Counted from the first letter of the stretch, positions 52,701 through 62,142 are shown. The stretch: DNA of 64,000 bases from Paenibacillus lupini (GCF_011761355.1 NZ_JAASRW010000012.1:62001-126000), one strand, 5' to 3'. Notes: generated from the sequence alone by a model not told the origin. A program made the numbers and translations.

Positions 52701-53678
52701 ATGAATGACTCTATAGTACCTATTTATTTGCTGTCTGGCTTTCTTGGCAGCGGCAAAACGACATTGCTTACCGGGCTGTTGGATAACTGGAAGTCGCGAG
52801 GGCTTAAGACAGCCGTAATTATGAATGAATTAGGCGATATCAATTTGGACGGACAAATGGTCGGCGATGATGTTCCGATGTCGGAAATGCTGAGCGGCTG
52901 CATCTGCTGCACGATTCGAAGCGATCTGAGCCTGGAGATAAAAACCCTTATCGATGAACATAAGCCTGATGTAATTGTTATTGAATCTACAGGGGCTGCC
53001 AACCCAATGGAGATTATGGATGGCGTAACGGAAGCGGCTCTATACTGCAAGATCGAGCTGAAAGCCGTTATTACGGTAGTGGATGGACCAGAGCTGCTGC
53101 AGCGAAACCGTAATGGAAAAGGCAAAACGTTTAAGCTGATGCGCGAGCAAATAAAATGTGCAACAAAGCTGCTGCTTAATAAAATCGATAAGCTGGAGCC
53201 GGACGAGCTGGTAGAGGCGCAGCAGCTGCTAAGAGAAATGAACGCAGTAGCTTATATGATCCCTACAATCCGCTGTAAGGTGGATGATTGGGCAGCTCTG
53301 GAAGGAACAGCGGAAGACGTTATATTAACCTCGTCCGGTCAGAAGGAGCATGAACATAGTCATGATGGTGGTCATCATCATACCCATGAGCATGTTATGG
53401 TGATGACTCATTATATGAATGGGGCGGTAGACAGCGAGAAATTTGAGGCTTTTCTCAAGCAGCTGCCAGACCATGTGTATCGTGCAAAAGGGATTGTTTC
53501 CTTCTCGGATACGGCAAGCCGGTTCTTGTTCCAATATGCCTATCGGGAAACCGACTTTATTCGGATTACTCCGCAGGGCGACGTGAATGACGTTGCTGTT
53601 TTTATTGGTGAGCATTTCTCCAAGGAGATGGTGCTCGAGGAACTTCTTAAACTCGAACATCAAGAATCGACAGAATAA
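52701..53678 (+). CDS. COG0523 GTPase metallochaperone (CobW/YciC/ZagA-like)
   Basis: This is a 325-residue protein. Walker A is GFLGSGKTT (13-21), the metal-binding CxCC motif is GCICCTIRSDL (Cys67, 69, 70), and the guanine specificity motif is LNKIDKL. A His-rich insertion of the EHEHSHDGGHHHTHEH type follows near residues 215-235, and a CobW C-terminal domain contains VYRAKGIVSF. Such proteins deliver zinc or other metals in a GTP-dependent way. The ATG at 52701 is chosen for AAAGGGA about 8 bases upstream, rather than 52683. Confidence 0.92.
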   Translation: MNDSIVPIYLLSGFLGSGKTTLLTGLLDNWKSRGLKTAVIMNELGDINLDGQMVGDDVPMSEMLSGCICCTIRSDLSLEIKTLIDEHKPDVIVIESTGAANPMEIMDGVTEAALYCKIELKAVITVVDGPELLQRNRNGKGKTFKLMREQIKCATKLLLNKIDKLEPDELVEAQQLLREMNAVAYMIPTIRCKVDDWAALEGTAEDVILTSSGQKEHEHSHDGGHHHTHEHVMVMTHYMNGAVDSEKFEAFLKQLPDHVYRAKGIVSFSDTASRFLFQYAYRETDFIRITPQGDVNDVAVFIGEHFSKEMVLEELLKLEHQESTE

Positions 53679-53774
53679 TTAGTAAAGCGACATGGCCATG
53701 TCTAATCAATCGTATGCTTGGGAAAAATAATCCAGTAGGCATCACGAATTTTGATTAGGAAGGTGTGGCAAAGC

Positions 53775-54233
53775 ATGAACAGAAAATGGATCATTAGCAC
53801 ATTAACAGCAACGATGCTGCTGCTTGCAGCTCCAGTCTATGCGGCTCAGCTGGAGGATGCTGCGCAGGATAAGCGTGTAGAGGAGCATGGTCATCACCAT
53901 GGGCTGCACGGCAAGGACAGAGAGGCGCATAGACTTGAGAAGCTCCGTTATATGGCGGATTATTTCGGAATTAAGACAGAAGGCAAGACGGCTGAGCAGC
54001 TCAAAACAGAACTCGAGGCTGCGAAGCTGAAAGATAAAGCAAAATGGGAAGCTTTCAAGGCTGAGCATAAAGCGAAGCTCTTGGAGCATTTGCGTGAGAA
54101 GGCCAAAGAAAACGGCATTGCCACAGAAGGCAAAACAGCTGAGCAGCTTCGTGAGGAGCTTCATAAGCTTCACCGTATGCATCATAAGAGTGGAGCGCAG
54201 CCAGAGCCGCAGCGTGATGTGAAGCAGGGCTAA
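53775..54233 (+). CDS. Small secreted His-rich, Lys/Glu-rich protein with two repeats
   Basis: This is a 152-residue protein with a clear signal peptide (cleavage near PVYAAQ). The mature N terminus is His-rich (EEHGHHHGLHGKDREAH). Two 20-residue repeats follow, GIKTEGKTAEQLKTELEAAK and GIATEGKTAEQLREELHKL, embedded in charged helix-forming sequence, and the C terminus is LHRMHHKSG. I do not recognise the family. The neighbouring COG0523 metallochaperone also has a His-rich loop, which suggests a metal-binding envelope role. AGGAAGGTG precedes the ATG. Confidence 0.7.
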   Translation: MNRKWIISTLTATMLLLAAPVYAAQLEDAAQDKRVEEHGHHHGLHGKDREAHRLEKLRYMADYFGIKTEGKTAEQLKTELEAAKLKDKAKWEAFKAEHKAKLLEHLREKAKENGIATEGKTAEQLREELHKLHRMHHKSGAQPEPQRDVKQG

Positions 54234-54240
54234 ATAAAGA

Positions 54241-54289
54241 AAAGAGGCAGTTGGAGGCATAAATGCGCTTCAACTGCCTCTTTCTTTTT
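54241..54289 (+). terminator. Intrinsic terminator
   Basis: AAAGAGGCAGTTG / CAACTGCCTCTTT form a 13-bp stem, followed by CTTTTT. Confidence 0.92.
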
Positions 54290-54459
54290 GACCAGGTACA
54301 AAGTTACAAAATCCGACATTATCCTGTCGAAAAAATGATTATATTGTAATAATAATTGCTAGTTTTCCGTTGAATTTATCTTATTTTGTCAAGTATACTA
54401 GAACCATATCATAAACTGGAAAAAACGAAAGATAGGTCTAGAGGCGGAGGAGGATAGAT

Positions 54460-56943
54460 TTGAAGAAATTAAGGCTCAGCATCGCACAGAAACTGATTAC
54501 TGCATTGGGAGTTCTTATGCTGTTGTCTTATTCTTTAGTTGTTTCTGTCTATCTTACCAAGCTCTATGACACTAGCCTGCAGAAGGGCGAGCTGCTTGCA
54601 CAAAAACAATCTATCCAATATATCGACGAAATTACTCAATCCATTAATAGAAGTTTATCCTCGCTGACAATGGTAAGAGATGGGCTGCTGCAAATGCGTA
54701 TGGATTCGGTACAAAATCGTCCCTATGCCGTGCATTTGCTGGAAGCGGTTGTACGAAATAATCCTGATTTAATAGGTGCTTATACGATATGGGAACCAAA
54801 TTCCTTCGATAACGAGGATGCCAGCCATCAACTGACGAGCAGTTACGATGATGTCACAGGCCGATTTATTCCCTATGTAGTACGTACGAATGATGGTCTA
54901 ATTACGATTCCTTCCGTTGACTATAGTGAGTTGAATGATAAAGGAGACTATTATCAGGTCGCTAAGCAATCGAAGAAGTTTACGCTGCTGGATCCCTATC
55001 CCTACGATCTGAATGGAAAGGAGATAATCGTAACCTCTTTTATCCTTCCGATAATGGATGAGAACGGGCAGTTTCTTGGTATTGTTGGTGGTGACATTTC
55101 ACTGCAAACGGTGCAGGAGAAGATTCGCAACATCCGTCCATTGAATGGCCATGCAAGTATTATCACCTCAAATGACTATTACTTGGCAAACGGTGCTTAC
55201 CCGGATCTTGTTATGAAGCCCTACCAGATATGGGAGAACGGCGGCTCCATCAGCGATTATAAAAAGCATTTCGCAACGATACAATACACCTCCGATCGTC
55301 ATATAAAAGGGCAAATGCTGCGGATGATTATCCCGATCCCAATTCAAGACTTTACCTGGCATTTCGAGATGGCCATTCCGAAAAACAATATGTTAACAGA
55401 GTATTACTCATCACTTTGGAACTCTATTATTATTGCTGCCATTACCCTTATATTAATGTCTTTACTTGCGCTGCTGCTTCTGAAAAAGATCGTACTCGAA
55501 AATATTAAGAAGGTTATCCAGGTTACCTCTGCCGTTGCAATTGGCAATGAGAAGCAGAAGCTGGATATTCGGACGAATGATGAGTTTGAGACGATGGCTA
55601 ATCATTTTAACCGAATGGTGGACTTCCGTAAAGAAGCGGAGCATTTGATTCAGCATCAGGCTACACATGATCTGGTAACCGGGTTCCCTAATCGTTACGG
55701 CTATACGCGGTACATAGAGATGAAGATAAATAGTGATAAGCATGTTGCACTGCTCTATATCGATTTAGATCGTTTCAAGATTATTAACGAAACGTTGGAC
55801 TATACGATGGGGGATTTGCTGCTAAAGCTAGTCGGGAACCGGATTGTTGAGGTTACTGGAGAGTCCGGTCATGTCTACCGTTTTGGCGGTGATGAATATG
55901 TTGTACTGCTTGATGAGATTAGCAGCGCGGGACAAGCTGCAGCTATAGCGGCGCAGATTTTGAGTGTAATTGCAGAGCCGATTAAGATGAATGGGCGGCT
56001 CTTCTATCTGACGGCCAGCATCGGAATGAGCGTACAGCAGGAATGGACACCGGAAACAGGTGATCGGCTTGTGAAGGAATCGGATATCGCCCTGTATGTG
56101 GCGAAGAAGCAGCGGAATACGTATAGGCTGTACTCACCGATGATGAATAACGTACCAACGAAGGAACTCATATTAGAGAACAGTATGTTCGAGGCGCTGG
56201 AGAGCAACCAATTTATGCTTCATTATCAGCCAAAGCTTGAGATCGGAACTGGTCGTATTCATGGTGTTGAGGCGCTGCTTCGCTGGAAGCACCCAGAGTT
56301 TGGCATGGTATCTCCTCTTGAATTTATTCCGATAGCGGAGAAGACAGGCTTTATTATTTTGCTTGGAGAATGGGTGCTGCGGACGGCTTGCCGGCAGGTT
56401 AAGCAGTGGGAACTGATGGGGCTGGATTCTATCCTGGTCAGTGTAAATATGTCGATGATGCAGTTCCAACAGAAGAACATTGTTCAAAGTATCCAATCGA
56501 TTATTACGGAGGAAGGCGTTAGATCGGAGCAGATCGAGCTGGAATTAACCGAATCAATATTTATGGAAAATCCGGAGCATACCCTTCGAATTTTGCATGA
56601 GCTTCAAGAGCTTGGCCTGCAATTATCGTTGGATGACTTTGGCACGGGGTACTCCTCACTCAGTTACTTGCAGAACATCCCGATTCATTATTTAAAGCTG
56701 GATAAATCATTTATCCGCGGCATCGTAACCGATATACGGAAGCAGATGATATTCAAATCCATTATCGTGATCGCCCATAACCTGAATATGATGGTTGTTA
56801 CGGAAGGTGTGGAGACGGCCGAGGAGCTGCAAATTATTAAGGAACACAACTGTGATTTGATGCAGGGCTATCTGTTTAGTCCACCGGTCACACCGGAACG
56901 ATTCGTAGAATTATTCCAATCCGTTAAAGCTTCAGGTGAATAG
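54460..56943 (+). CDS. Membrane-bound GGDEF-EAL cyclic-di-GMP enzyme with Cache sensor
   Basis: This is an 827-residue protein. Membrane helices at about 10-32 and 322-345 bracket a dCache extracellular sensor. A HAMP segment leads to a diguanylate cyclase domain (about 400-560) whose active motif reads GGDEY, a tolerated variant of GGDEF; an RxxD inhibitory site is not evident. The phosphodiesterase domain (about 570-825) has EALLRW, the catalytic loop DDFGTGYSSLSYL and ELTESIF. Both domains look competent, so the protein may make or break c-di-GMP depending on the signal. The TTG start has GGAGGAGGA upstream. Confidence 0.93.
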   Translation: MKKLRLSIAQKLITALGVLMLLSYSLVVSVYLTKLYDTSLQKGELLAQKQSIQYIDEITQSINRSLSSLTMVRDGLLQMRMDSVQNRPYAVHLLEAVVRNNPDLIGAYTIWEPNSFDNEDASHQLTSSYDDVTGRFIPYVVRTNDGLITIPSVDYSELNDKGDYYQVAKQSKKFTLLDPYPYDLNGKEIIVTSFILPIMDENGQFLGIVGGDISLQTVQEKIRNIRPLNGHASIITSNDYYLANGAYPDLVMKPYQIWENGGSISDYKKHFATIQYTSDRHIKGQMLRMIIPIPIQDFTWHFEMAIPKNNMLTEYYSSLWNSIIIAAITLILMSLLALLLLKKIVLENIKKVIQVTSAVAIGNEKQKLDIRTNDEFETMANHFNRMVDFRKEAEHLIQHQATHDLVTGFPNRYGYTRYIEMKINSDKHVALLYIDLDRFKIINETLDYTMGDLLLKLVGNRIVEVTGESGHVYRFGGDEYVVLLDEISSAGQAAAIAAQILSVIAEPIKMNGRLFYLTASIGMSVQQEWTPETGDRLVKESDIALYVAKKQRNTYRLYSPMMNNVPTKELILENSMFEALESNQFMLHYQPKLEIGTGRIHGVEALLRWKHPEFGMVSPLEFIPIAEKTGFIILLGEWVLRTACRQVKQWELMGLDSILVSVNMSMMQFQQKNIVQSIQSIITEEGVRSEQIELELTESIFMENPEHTLRILHELQELGLQLSLDDFGTGYSSLSYLQNIPIHYLKLDKSFIRGIVTDIRKQMIFKSIIVIAHNLNMMVVTEGVETAEELQIIKEHNCDLMQGYLFSPPVTPERFVELFQSVKASGE

Positions 56944-56960
56944 TGATGTGCGAAAAGCGA

Positions 56961-57005
56961 AAAAAGGGCGCTCCTATTGTCGGGATGACAATAAGAGCGC
57001 CTTTG
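56961..57005. terminator. Bidirectional terminator
   Basis: AAAGGGCGCTC-TATTGTC pairs with GACAATA-GAGCGCCTTT between convergent stops, and there are T/A tracts on both sides. Confidence 0.88.
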
Positions 57006-57008
57006 CTG

Positions 57009-57671
57009 TTATATGGTCCATTGGGAATGCACAATCGCGCTTATATACCAAGTTCCGTCTTGCTGTTCCAGCACGAGTATGAGGCTTTCCCAATCCATTC
57101 CGCTATATTCGGGATCAAACCCGCTGAAGTGATAATCGAAGAAGGTGCTGCCTTGGAAAACATCCTGGATATTGACCAGCGTATTCCCTTGACCAAGCAC
57201 TTTATTATGACCAATTGCTTCAGCTTCCGCAAAATTTTGATCATAAATGAACTTCTTGTAGTAATCACCAAAGCTTAAGGATATTGGCTCGCCTGAACCG
57301 TCAAAGCTTCCCCACTCATACACTTTTGGGTCCTCAAGAGTTGGAAGTTCACCAGCATGAAACGTCATTGCATTGTCCGTCTCGATATGAGCATAAGGGG
57401 AAAATAGCAGCCCTTTTTCTGGATGAATGTAGGATGTGAGTGCTTCTAAATCTTGCTGTTGTAATGCGGTCATGATTGCTTTGGCAGCCTCTTCAGCAGT
57501 AGCCGCATGAGGGGCTGAAGGGCTAGGTGCTGGTGAAGCAGAAGGCTCAACCGACGGTGAGGTCGATGGTGATGGATTCGGTACGGGAGACAATGAAGTG
57601 TCGTTCCCACCTAGTCCAAAACAGCCGCTAAGAAGCAGAAGCACGGTAAGTATACTCAATTGACGCAGCAT
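57009..57671 (-). CDS. Lipoprotein with Pro/Ser linker, unknown function
   Basis: This is a 220-residue protein with a signal helix ending in LLLLSGCFG (Cys17), then a Pro/Ser-rich linker (SPSTSPSVEPSASPAPSPS). A soluble domain of about 160 residues (AATAEEAAKAIMTALQQQDL, then YIHPEKGLLFSPYAHI) follows. The latter resembles NTF2-like lipoproteins common in Paenibacillus, but I cannot name the family. It is convergent with the GGDEF-EAL gene. Confidence 0.75.
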   Translation of the reverse strand: MLRQLSILTVLLLLSGCFGLGGNDTSLSPVPNPSPSTSPSVEPSASPAPSPSAPHAATAEEAAKAIMTALQQQDLEALTSYIHPEKGLLFSPYAHIETDNAMTFHAGELPTLEDPKVYEWGSFDGSGEPISLSFGDYYKKFIYDQNFAEAEAIGHNKVLGQGNTLVNIQDVFQGSTFFDYHFSGFDPEYSGMDWESLILVLEQQDGTWYISAIVHSQWTI

Positions 57672-57768
57672 GAGCTTCCCTCCATTTCAGTTCTATTATC
57701 CTCCTAAACGAAAAACAGACTCGAATGTTGCGGTTTCACTCTATTTTCCACTACTGCCCTGTGAGTTG

Positions 57769-58548
57769 TTAAGGGATTGGTGTTGGCCGATCCTTCATAT
57801 AGGCGGTTGGGATCTTCCCGGTCTCGCGTTTGAAAATTCGCTGGAAGTAGGAGAGGTCGCGGTAACCTACAGATTCAGCAATTTCCCCTACGGTAAGTGT
57901 CGAATCAATCAGCAGATATATGGCTTTTTTTACCCTGGCCTTATGCACGTATTCACTAATCGTTTGTCCGGTTACCCGGCGAAACAATGTAGCCGCATAA
58001 TTGGGGGACTTGTGAATATGCTCGCCAAGCTCTTCTTTTGTAATTTTCTGCGGGTAGTAATTCTTAATATAGTTCTTCATTCGTTCTACCTGCTGATGGG
58101 CGGCGGAAGTAGCAGGTCCTTCATCAAGCTCTCGATTCCAAAGCGCCAGACATTCATACAGAATAGCAAGGCCAAGTATATCCGCATACAGATGCTTCTC
58201 TGTCCATTCGTTATGCATCGTTTTAATCCGTTCAAGGATCAATTCATAAGCGCCAATCCGTGATTTCATATAATGACTACTTTGCAGAATGGGGAGTGGA
58301 GAATCGGTTACCGTAAATTCAATGACGTATTTTTCATGAAACACAGTTGGCACACATTTGCCATAATACGATTGGCTGGCAGGAATGAATAAGAAATCTC
58401 CTTTCTCCAAAATGACTTTTTCATGCTCAATCCAGTAAACCACTTTGCCATAGCTCACCAATATGAGTGTGCACGCGCCTTCCGGCCGATTGCCGTCATC
58501 GAACCATTCGCTTCCTCGATCTTGTCTCACTTGTGTCAGGCGCAGCAT
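57769..58548 (-). CDS. AraC-family transcriptional regulator
   Basis: This 259-residue protein has an N-terminal cupin-like sensor (LILVSYGKVVYWIEHEKVIL, then KGDFLFIPASQSYYG) and two AraC helix-turn-helices at the C terminus (GQTISEYVHKARVKKAIYLL, VGEIAESVGYRDLSYFQRIF). AGGAGGAAC precedes the ATG. It stands divergent from pyruvate kinase with 137 bp between. Its regulon is unknown; its position alone does not prove control of pyk. Confidence 0.9.
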   Translation of the reverse strand: MLRLTQVRQDRGSEWFDDGNRPEGACTLILVSYGKVVYWIEHEKVILEKGDFLFIPASQSYYGKCVPTVFHEKYVIEFTVTDSPLPILQSSHYMKSRIGAYELILERIKTMHNEWTEKHLYADILGLAILYECLALWNRELDEGPATSAAHQQVERMKNYIKNYYPQKITKEELGEHIHKSPNYAATLFRRVTGQTISEYVHKARVKKAIYLLIDSTLTVGEIAESVGYRDLSYFQRIFKRETGKIPTAYMKDRPTPIP

Positions 58549-58685
58549 TGTTCCAAGTTCCTCCTCACTTTATCGTACTATGTTTCTATAAGAGTACTAT
58601 AATTCATAGTCTGTTGGGAAGAAACGAGCTACAATATGGTTATCAATGTTCACCAGACTTGTACAACCAGGAGGAATAAGACATT

Positions 58686-60107
58686 ATGCGCAAGACGAAA
58701 ATTGTTTGTACCATGGGACCAGCATGTGAATCGAAAGAAGTATTAATCGACATGATTAATGCAGGGATGAATGTTGCACGTTTGAATATGGCTCACGGTG
58801 AGCTCGAAGATCATGCGGGACGTATTGCAAAAATTCGGGAAGCTGCAGCTGCTACTAACAGTGTTGTCGCTATCCTGCTTGATATTAAAGGTCCAGAGGT
58901 TCGGATCGGCAAACTGGAGGAAGCTTCGTACCTGCTGAAGGTTGGCGAGAAGCTCACTCTGACGACGGAAGAAATTATCGGTAATGGCGAGCGTATTCAT
59001 GTGAATTATGCGGAACTGCCTCAAGTTGTAAACCCTGGCAACAAAATTTTGCTGGATGACGGCTTGATCGAAATGGAAGTTGCAGTGGTTAACGGGACAG
59101 AGATCGAGTGTACGATTCTGAACGGCGGCGTTATTAAAGCGAGAAAAGGCGTTAACCTGCCGGGTATCCGCACGACACTGCCAGGAGTAACTGAGCGTGA
59201 CATCCGTCATATCCTCTTTGGTATTGAGCAGAAAATTGATATTATCGCTCCTTCCTTCGTAAGAAGAGCGGAAGATATTTTGCAGATCCGCGAATTGCTT
59301 CGTGAGAGTGGCGCAGGTCATATTCAAATTATTTCGAAGATCGAGAATGAAGAAGGCGTTAATAATCTGGATTCCATTATTGAAGCATCTGACGGCATTA
59401 TGGTTGCCCGCGGCGACCTTGGTGTAGAGGTTCCGGCTTGGGATGTACCGATGATTCAACGCGAGATGATTACAAAATGTAATGCTGCTGGCAAAGTTGT
59501 TGTCGTTGCAACGCAAATGCTGGATTCGATGCAAATTAACCCTCGTCCATCCCGTGCGGAAGTTAGTGACGTGGCGAACGCTGTTCTTCAAGGAACCGAT
59601 GCTATTATGTTGTCTGGTGAAACAGCTGCCGGCAAATATCCCGTACAATCGGTTAGCATGATGGCTTCGATTGCGGTGAAGGCAGAATCCATGCTTGATT
59701 ATTTTGAAGGCTTCCAACAACGTAGAAACGCACAGCCAACGACAATTACGGAAGTGATCAGCCAAGCGGTAGTAAGCTCCTCCCTTGAGCTTGATGCGAA
59801 AGCTATTGTAACGCCAACAGAGAGTGGCTTTACAGCTCGTATGGTATCGAAATACCGTCCGAAATCGCCAATCATTGCTGTTGCTTCTGATGAAAAAGTA
59901 CTACCTCGCCTCGCAATCATGTGGGGAGTTATTCCGGTTAAAGGCGGCAGACCTAACTCGACAGACGATATTTTTGAATCAGCTTTAACGAATGGCGGAA
60001 GCACAGGCCTCTTGGAAAAAGGCGACTATGTTGTCATTACAGCAGGTACTCCAACAGGTAAAGCCGGCGCAACCAATCTTGTGAAAATCGCACAATACGG
60101 CCTATAA
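58686..60107 (+). CDS. pyk: Pyruvate kinase
   Basis: This is a 473-residue glycolytic enzyme that transfers phosphate from PEP to ADP. Motifs: RKTKIVCTMGPAC, NVARLNMAHG, LLDIKGPEVRIG, the catalytic Lys in IQIISKIENEEGV, MVARGDLGVEVP, and GTDAIMLSGETAAGKYP. It ends after the C-terminal allosteric domain and lacks the extra PEP-utiliser domain that Bacillus-type enzymes carry. CAGGAGG precedes the ATG. A strong terminator follows, so it is monocistronic. Confidence 0.97.
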   Translation: MRKTKIVCTMGPACESKEVLIDMINAGMNVARLNMAHGELEDHAGRIAKIREAAAATNSVVAILLDIKGPEVRIGKLEEASYLLKVGEKLTLTTEEIIGNGERIHVNYAELPQVVNPGNKILLDDGLIEMEVAVVNGTEIECTILNGGVIKARKGVNLPGIRTTLPGVTERDIRHILFGIEQKIDIIAPSFVRRAEDILQIRELLRESGAGHIQIISKIENEEGVNNLDSIIEASDGIMVARGDLGVEVPAWDVPMIQREMITKCNAAGKVVVVATQMLDSMQINPRPSRAEVSDVANAVLQGTDAIMLSGETAAGKYPVQSVSMMASIAVKAESMLDYFEGFQQRRNAQPTTITEVISQAVVSSSLELDAKAIVTPTESGFTARMVSKYRPKSPIIAVASDEKVLPRLAIMWGVIPVKGGRPNSTDDIFESALTNGGSTGLLEKGDYVVITAGTPTGKAGATNLVKIAQYGL

Positions 60108-60130
60108 TAGTTATATATAACGGCGAAGCA

Positions 60131-60173
60131 CGCCCATCTAAAACATCTCGTGATGTTTTAGGTGGGCGTTTTT
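60131..60173 (+). terminator. Intrinsic terminator after pyk
   Basis: CGCCCA-CTAAAACATC / GATGTTTTAG-TGGGCG form a 16-bp stem with a 4-nt loop and five T. Confidence 0.95.
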
Positions 60174-60198
60174 ATTTTCTAATTAAGGGAGAGAGGTT

Positions 60199-60875
60199 AT
60201 GAACTCATTTGAAACTGCGCACAGTGATTGGTTGGAGGGGCATAAGGCGAGAAGAAGCGGTGAGCGAAAAGGAAGGCTTGAAAGGGGACATCAACATGCG
60301 GAGAAGCTCTTTCTCCAGCAGGTGTGGTGGCCGCTGATAGGCTCATTAGAACAATTACACCCTGAATATGAAATCCTTGATTGGAGGGGGAAATCGTATT
60401 TTGCTGATCTAGCGTGGTTACCAGGGCATGTGAAATTTGTGTTTGAGATTAAGGGATATGGACCCATGTTACAGATATGGACCGAAGGCGTTATTCGGAT
60501 GAATTGAATAGAGAAACATTTATACAGGGTATTGGATTTCGTGTTGTTTCGTTTGCTTATGATGATGTAGCATATCGTCCCGAGTTGTGTATGACATTGT
60601 TGAGACTTTTGCTAAGTCGATACCAGACGAAAAAGGAAATGCCAAGTCGAATCAGGCGAGAAATTGTGCTGTTGGCTTGTGAGAGTGGAGGACGAATTAG
60701 TCCTGCTCAAGTCGAACAGTATTTGGAGCTTAATCACCGAACGGCTGTCCGGCATTTGCAGGCATTATGTGAACGAGGATGGCTCCAGCCATTATTATGT
60801 GATAATGGGAAATCAACTAAAGTAATGAGATACGGCTTGCTGCAGGAAGGGCTAAATGAAATTGAACGGTGGTAG
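60199..60875 (+). pseudogene. PD-(D/E)XK-like nuclease with C-terminal winged helix, frameshifted
   Basis: Two overlapping frames form one protein. Frame 1 (60199-60507, GGGAGAGAGG before the ATG) carries RRSGERKGRLERGHQHAEKL, WWPLIGSLEQLHPEYE and SYFADLAW...FVFEIKGYGP. Asp70, Glu83 and Lys85 make a D-x12-E-x-K motif of the PD-(D/E)XK nuclease fold. Near 60462-60466 one base appears lost from a C run. The true continuation, in the frame holding the ATG at 60477, is MDRRRYSDELNRETFIQGIG and then a winged-helix region (GGRISPAQVEQYLELNHRTA, VRHLQALCERGWLQPL). Restored, the protein would have about 225 residues. Function unknown; a restriction, repair or mobile-element origin is possible. Confidence 0.7.
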
Positions 60876-60936
60876 GTAATAAACTGCTAATGTGCAGTAT
60901 CTTTTGCTTGTGATGGAGGTTCTTTCCTAATTAGAT

Positions 60937-61024
60937 GCAAAAATGCAGGATATTTTAGTTGAGTAGGAGACTGTAAGCCAATTGTTAGGCATTATCCTGT
61001 ATTTTTGCTTTATAATGCCTTTTT
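60937..61024 (+). ncRNA. Hairpin-rich non-coding segment, possible small RNA or element remnant
   Basis: A 16-nt inverted repeat (GCAAAAATGCAGGATA at 60937 and TATCCTGTATTTTTGC at 60993, 15 of 16 pairing) spans 72 bp. Its right arm overlaps a second, terminator-like hairpin, GGCATTAT (60988-60995) with ATAATGCC (61012-61019), followed by five T. The two hairpins exclude each other. No gene is present between 60876 and 61138; a third hairpin (GCAGATT...AATCTGC) lies at about 61050-61080. Confidence 0.4.
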
Positions 61025-61096
61025 CCTCTCAATGTAAGTAAATTTACATGCAGATTTGCATTTTGATGCTGTGAATCTGCTGTCTACAAGGTACAT

Positions 61097-61124
61097 AAAA
61101 GCCCCTTCCGATTATGGAAGGGGC
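61097..61124 (-). terminator. Terminator of the DedA-like gene
   Basis: GCCCCTTCC and GGAAGGGGC form a 9-bp stem; on the minus strand TTTTAT follows. Confidence 0.88.
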
Positions 61125-61138
61125 TTGTTGTATGTCCA

Positions 61139-61852
61139 CTATGTGTGACTTACTGAACTATTTGTGGAGATGCCTGCATCGACGACTACTTTACTTTCTT
61201 CTACAGTGGCTGAAGCCTCTGAGGCTGCAGTATGCTCCTGGATGTTTTCTTCGGCAGCACTTGCTGCTGCGGCTTCTGCTGCTTTAGCGGCCTTTTTCTT
61301 GCGGCGCTTCTTCCGGAAGAATAGGAACAAGGCGATCAGCGGAACCGCGATGGCGAATAAATATAGGGATACGTTATGGACCATGTTTTCAGCGGCCTGA
61401 CCGTAAAAGTAAATGAGTGCACCAACTAAATAAAATTTAGCCGCTCTGCCTACCGCTGCGTACATAAGAAGGCGCCATAGAGGGAAATTCAGAGCACCAG
61501 ATAAGATCGTGAATACTTTAAACGGAATTGGTGTAAATGAACCGATCAATACGGCTGTATCTCCGTTTTTCTTGAACATGGTTGTAGCAGCTTCGATCCA
61601 TTCTTTTTTAAGTATTTTGTATAGGATGGAATTGCCCAAAAGTTTGCCGATTAAATAGCCGATAGGGGTGCCTATCAAACAACCGATATATCCTACGGTA
61701 GCCAGTAGAAACGCATCTGACGGATTTACTAGACTTAGTGGAACCTGGAGGAATAAAGCCGGTATTGGAAAGATGATTGCATCAATCATGGAATGAACAA
61801 ACAAACCCCAGGGGCCAAATTTCATCAGGAAGTCAACAATATCTTGGAGCAT
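61139..61852 (-). CDS. DedA/VTT-domain membrane protein with Lys/Ala-rich tail
   Basis: This is a protein of about 237 residues with four to five membrane segments. The VTT/DedA core shows FPIPALFLQVPLSLV, GYIGCLIGTPIGYLIGK and GSFTPIPFKVFTILSGALN. After the last helix comes a basic cluster (RKKRRKKKAAKAAE) and an Ala/Glu/Ser-rich cytoplasmic tail of about 50 residues. DedA relatives translocate polyprenyl phosphates or phospholipids across the membrane; whether this one does is unknown. The ATG at 61852 is preferred over 61879, which has no ribosome site. Confidence 0.85.
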   Translation of the reverse strand: MLQDIVDFLMKFGPWGLFVHSMIDAIIFPIPALFLQVPLSLVNPSDAFLLATVGYIGCLIGTPIGYLIGKLLGNSILYKILKKEWIEAATTMFKKNGDTAVLIGSFTPIPFKVFTILSGALNFPLWRLLMYAAVGRAAKFYLVGALIYFYGQAAENMVHNVSLYLFAIAVPLIALFLFFRKKRRKKKAAKAAEAAAASAAEENIQEHTAASEASATVEESKVVVDAGISTNSSVSHT

Positions 61853-62030
61853 GAAAATGGCACACACCTCTCTACGCATGGAAAGCCGTAGTTAATTATA
61901 CGATAGTTTAGGACTTAGGTTTCACTTTTTTTATGGTCACGAAAGAAATTTAAGTAAATGTACTTTTTGTACCTAAATGATGCTTTGCTCCTTCGTACAC
62001 GATACTTATGTTCTATTTATGTTAAACCAA

Positions 62031-62047
62031 TGTTAGTTTATCTAACA
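62031..62047. promoter_or_regulatory. TnrA/GlnR box 1
   Basis: TGTTAGTTTATCTAACA fits the consensus TGTNA-N7-TNACA exactly. It lies 169 bp before the asparaginase start. Confidence 0.8.
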
Positions 62048-62142
62048 AACAAATATGCTATATTTCATTAATAGTGGAAGGAAAATGAAGCTAAACTCAG
62101 ATAAAAGCTGATGTTAACGCTTTACCGGGTTATTTCGATATT

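Noticed and set aside
58743..59765. 340-codon frame antisense to pyruvate kinase
   Set aside because: It is rich in Asn, Phe and Cys, a typical reverse-frame shadow of a biased highly expressed gene.
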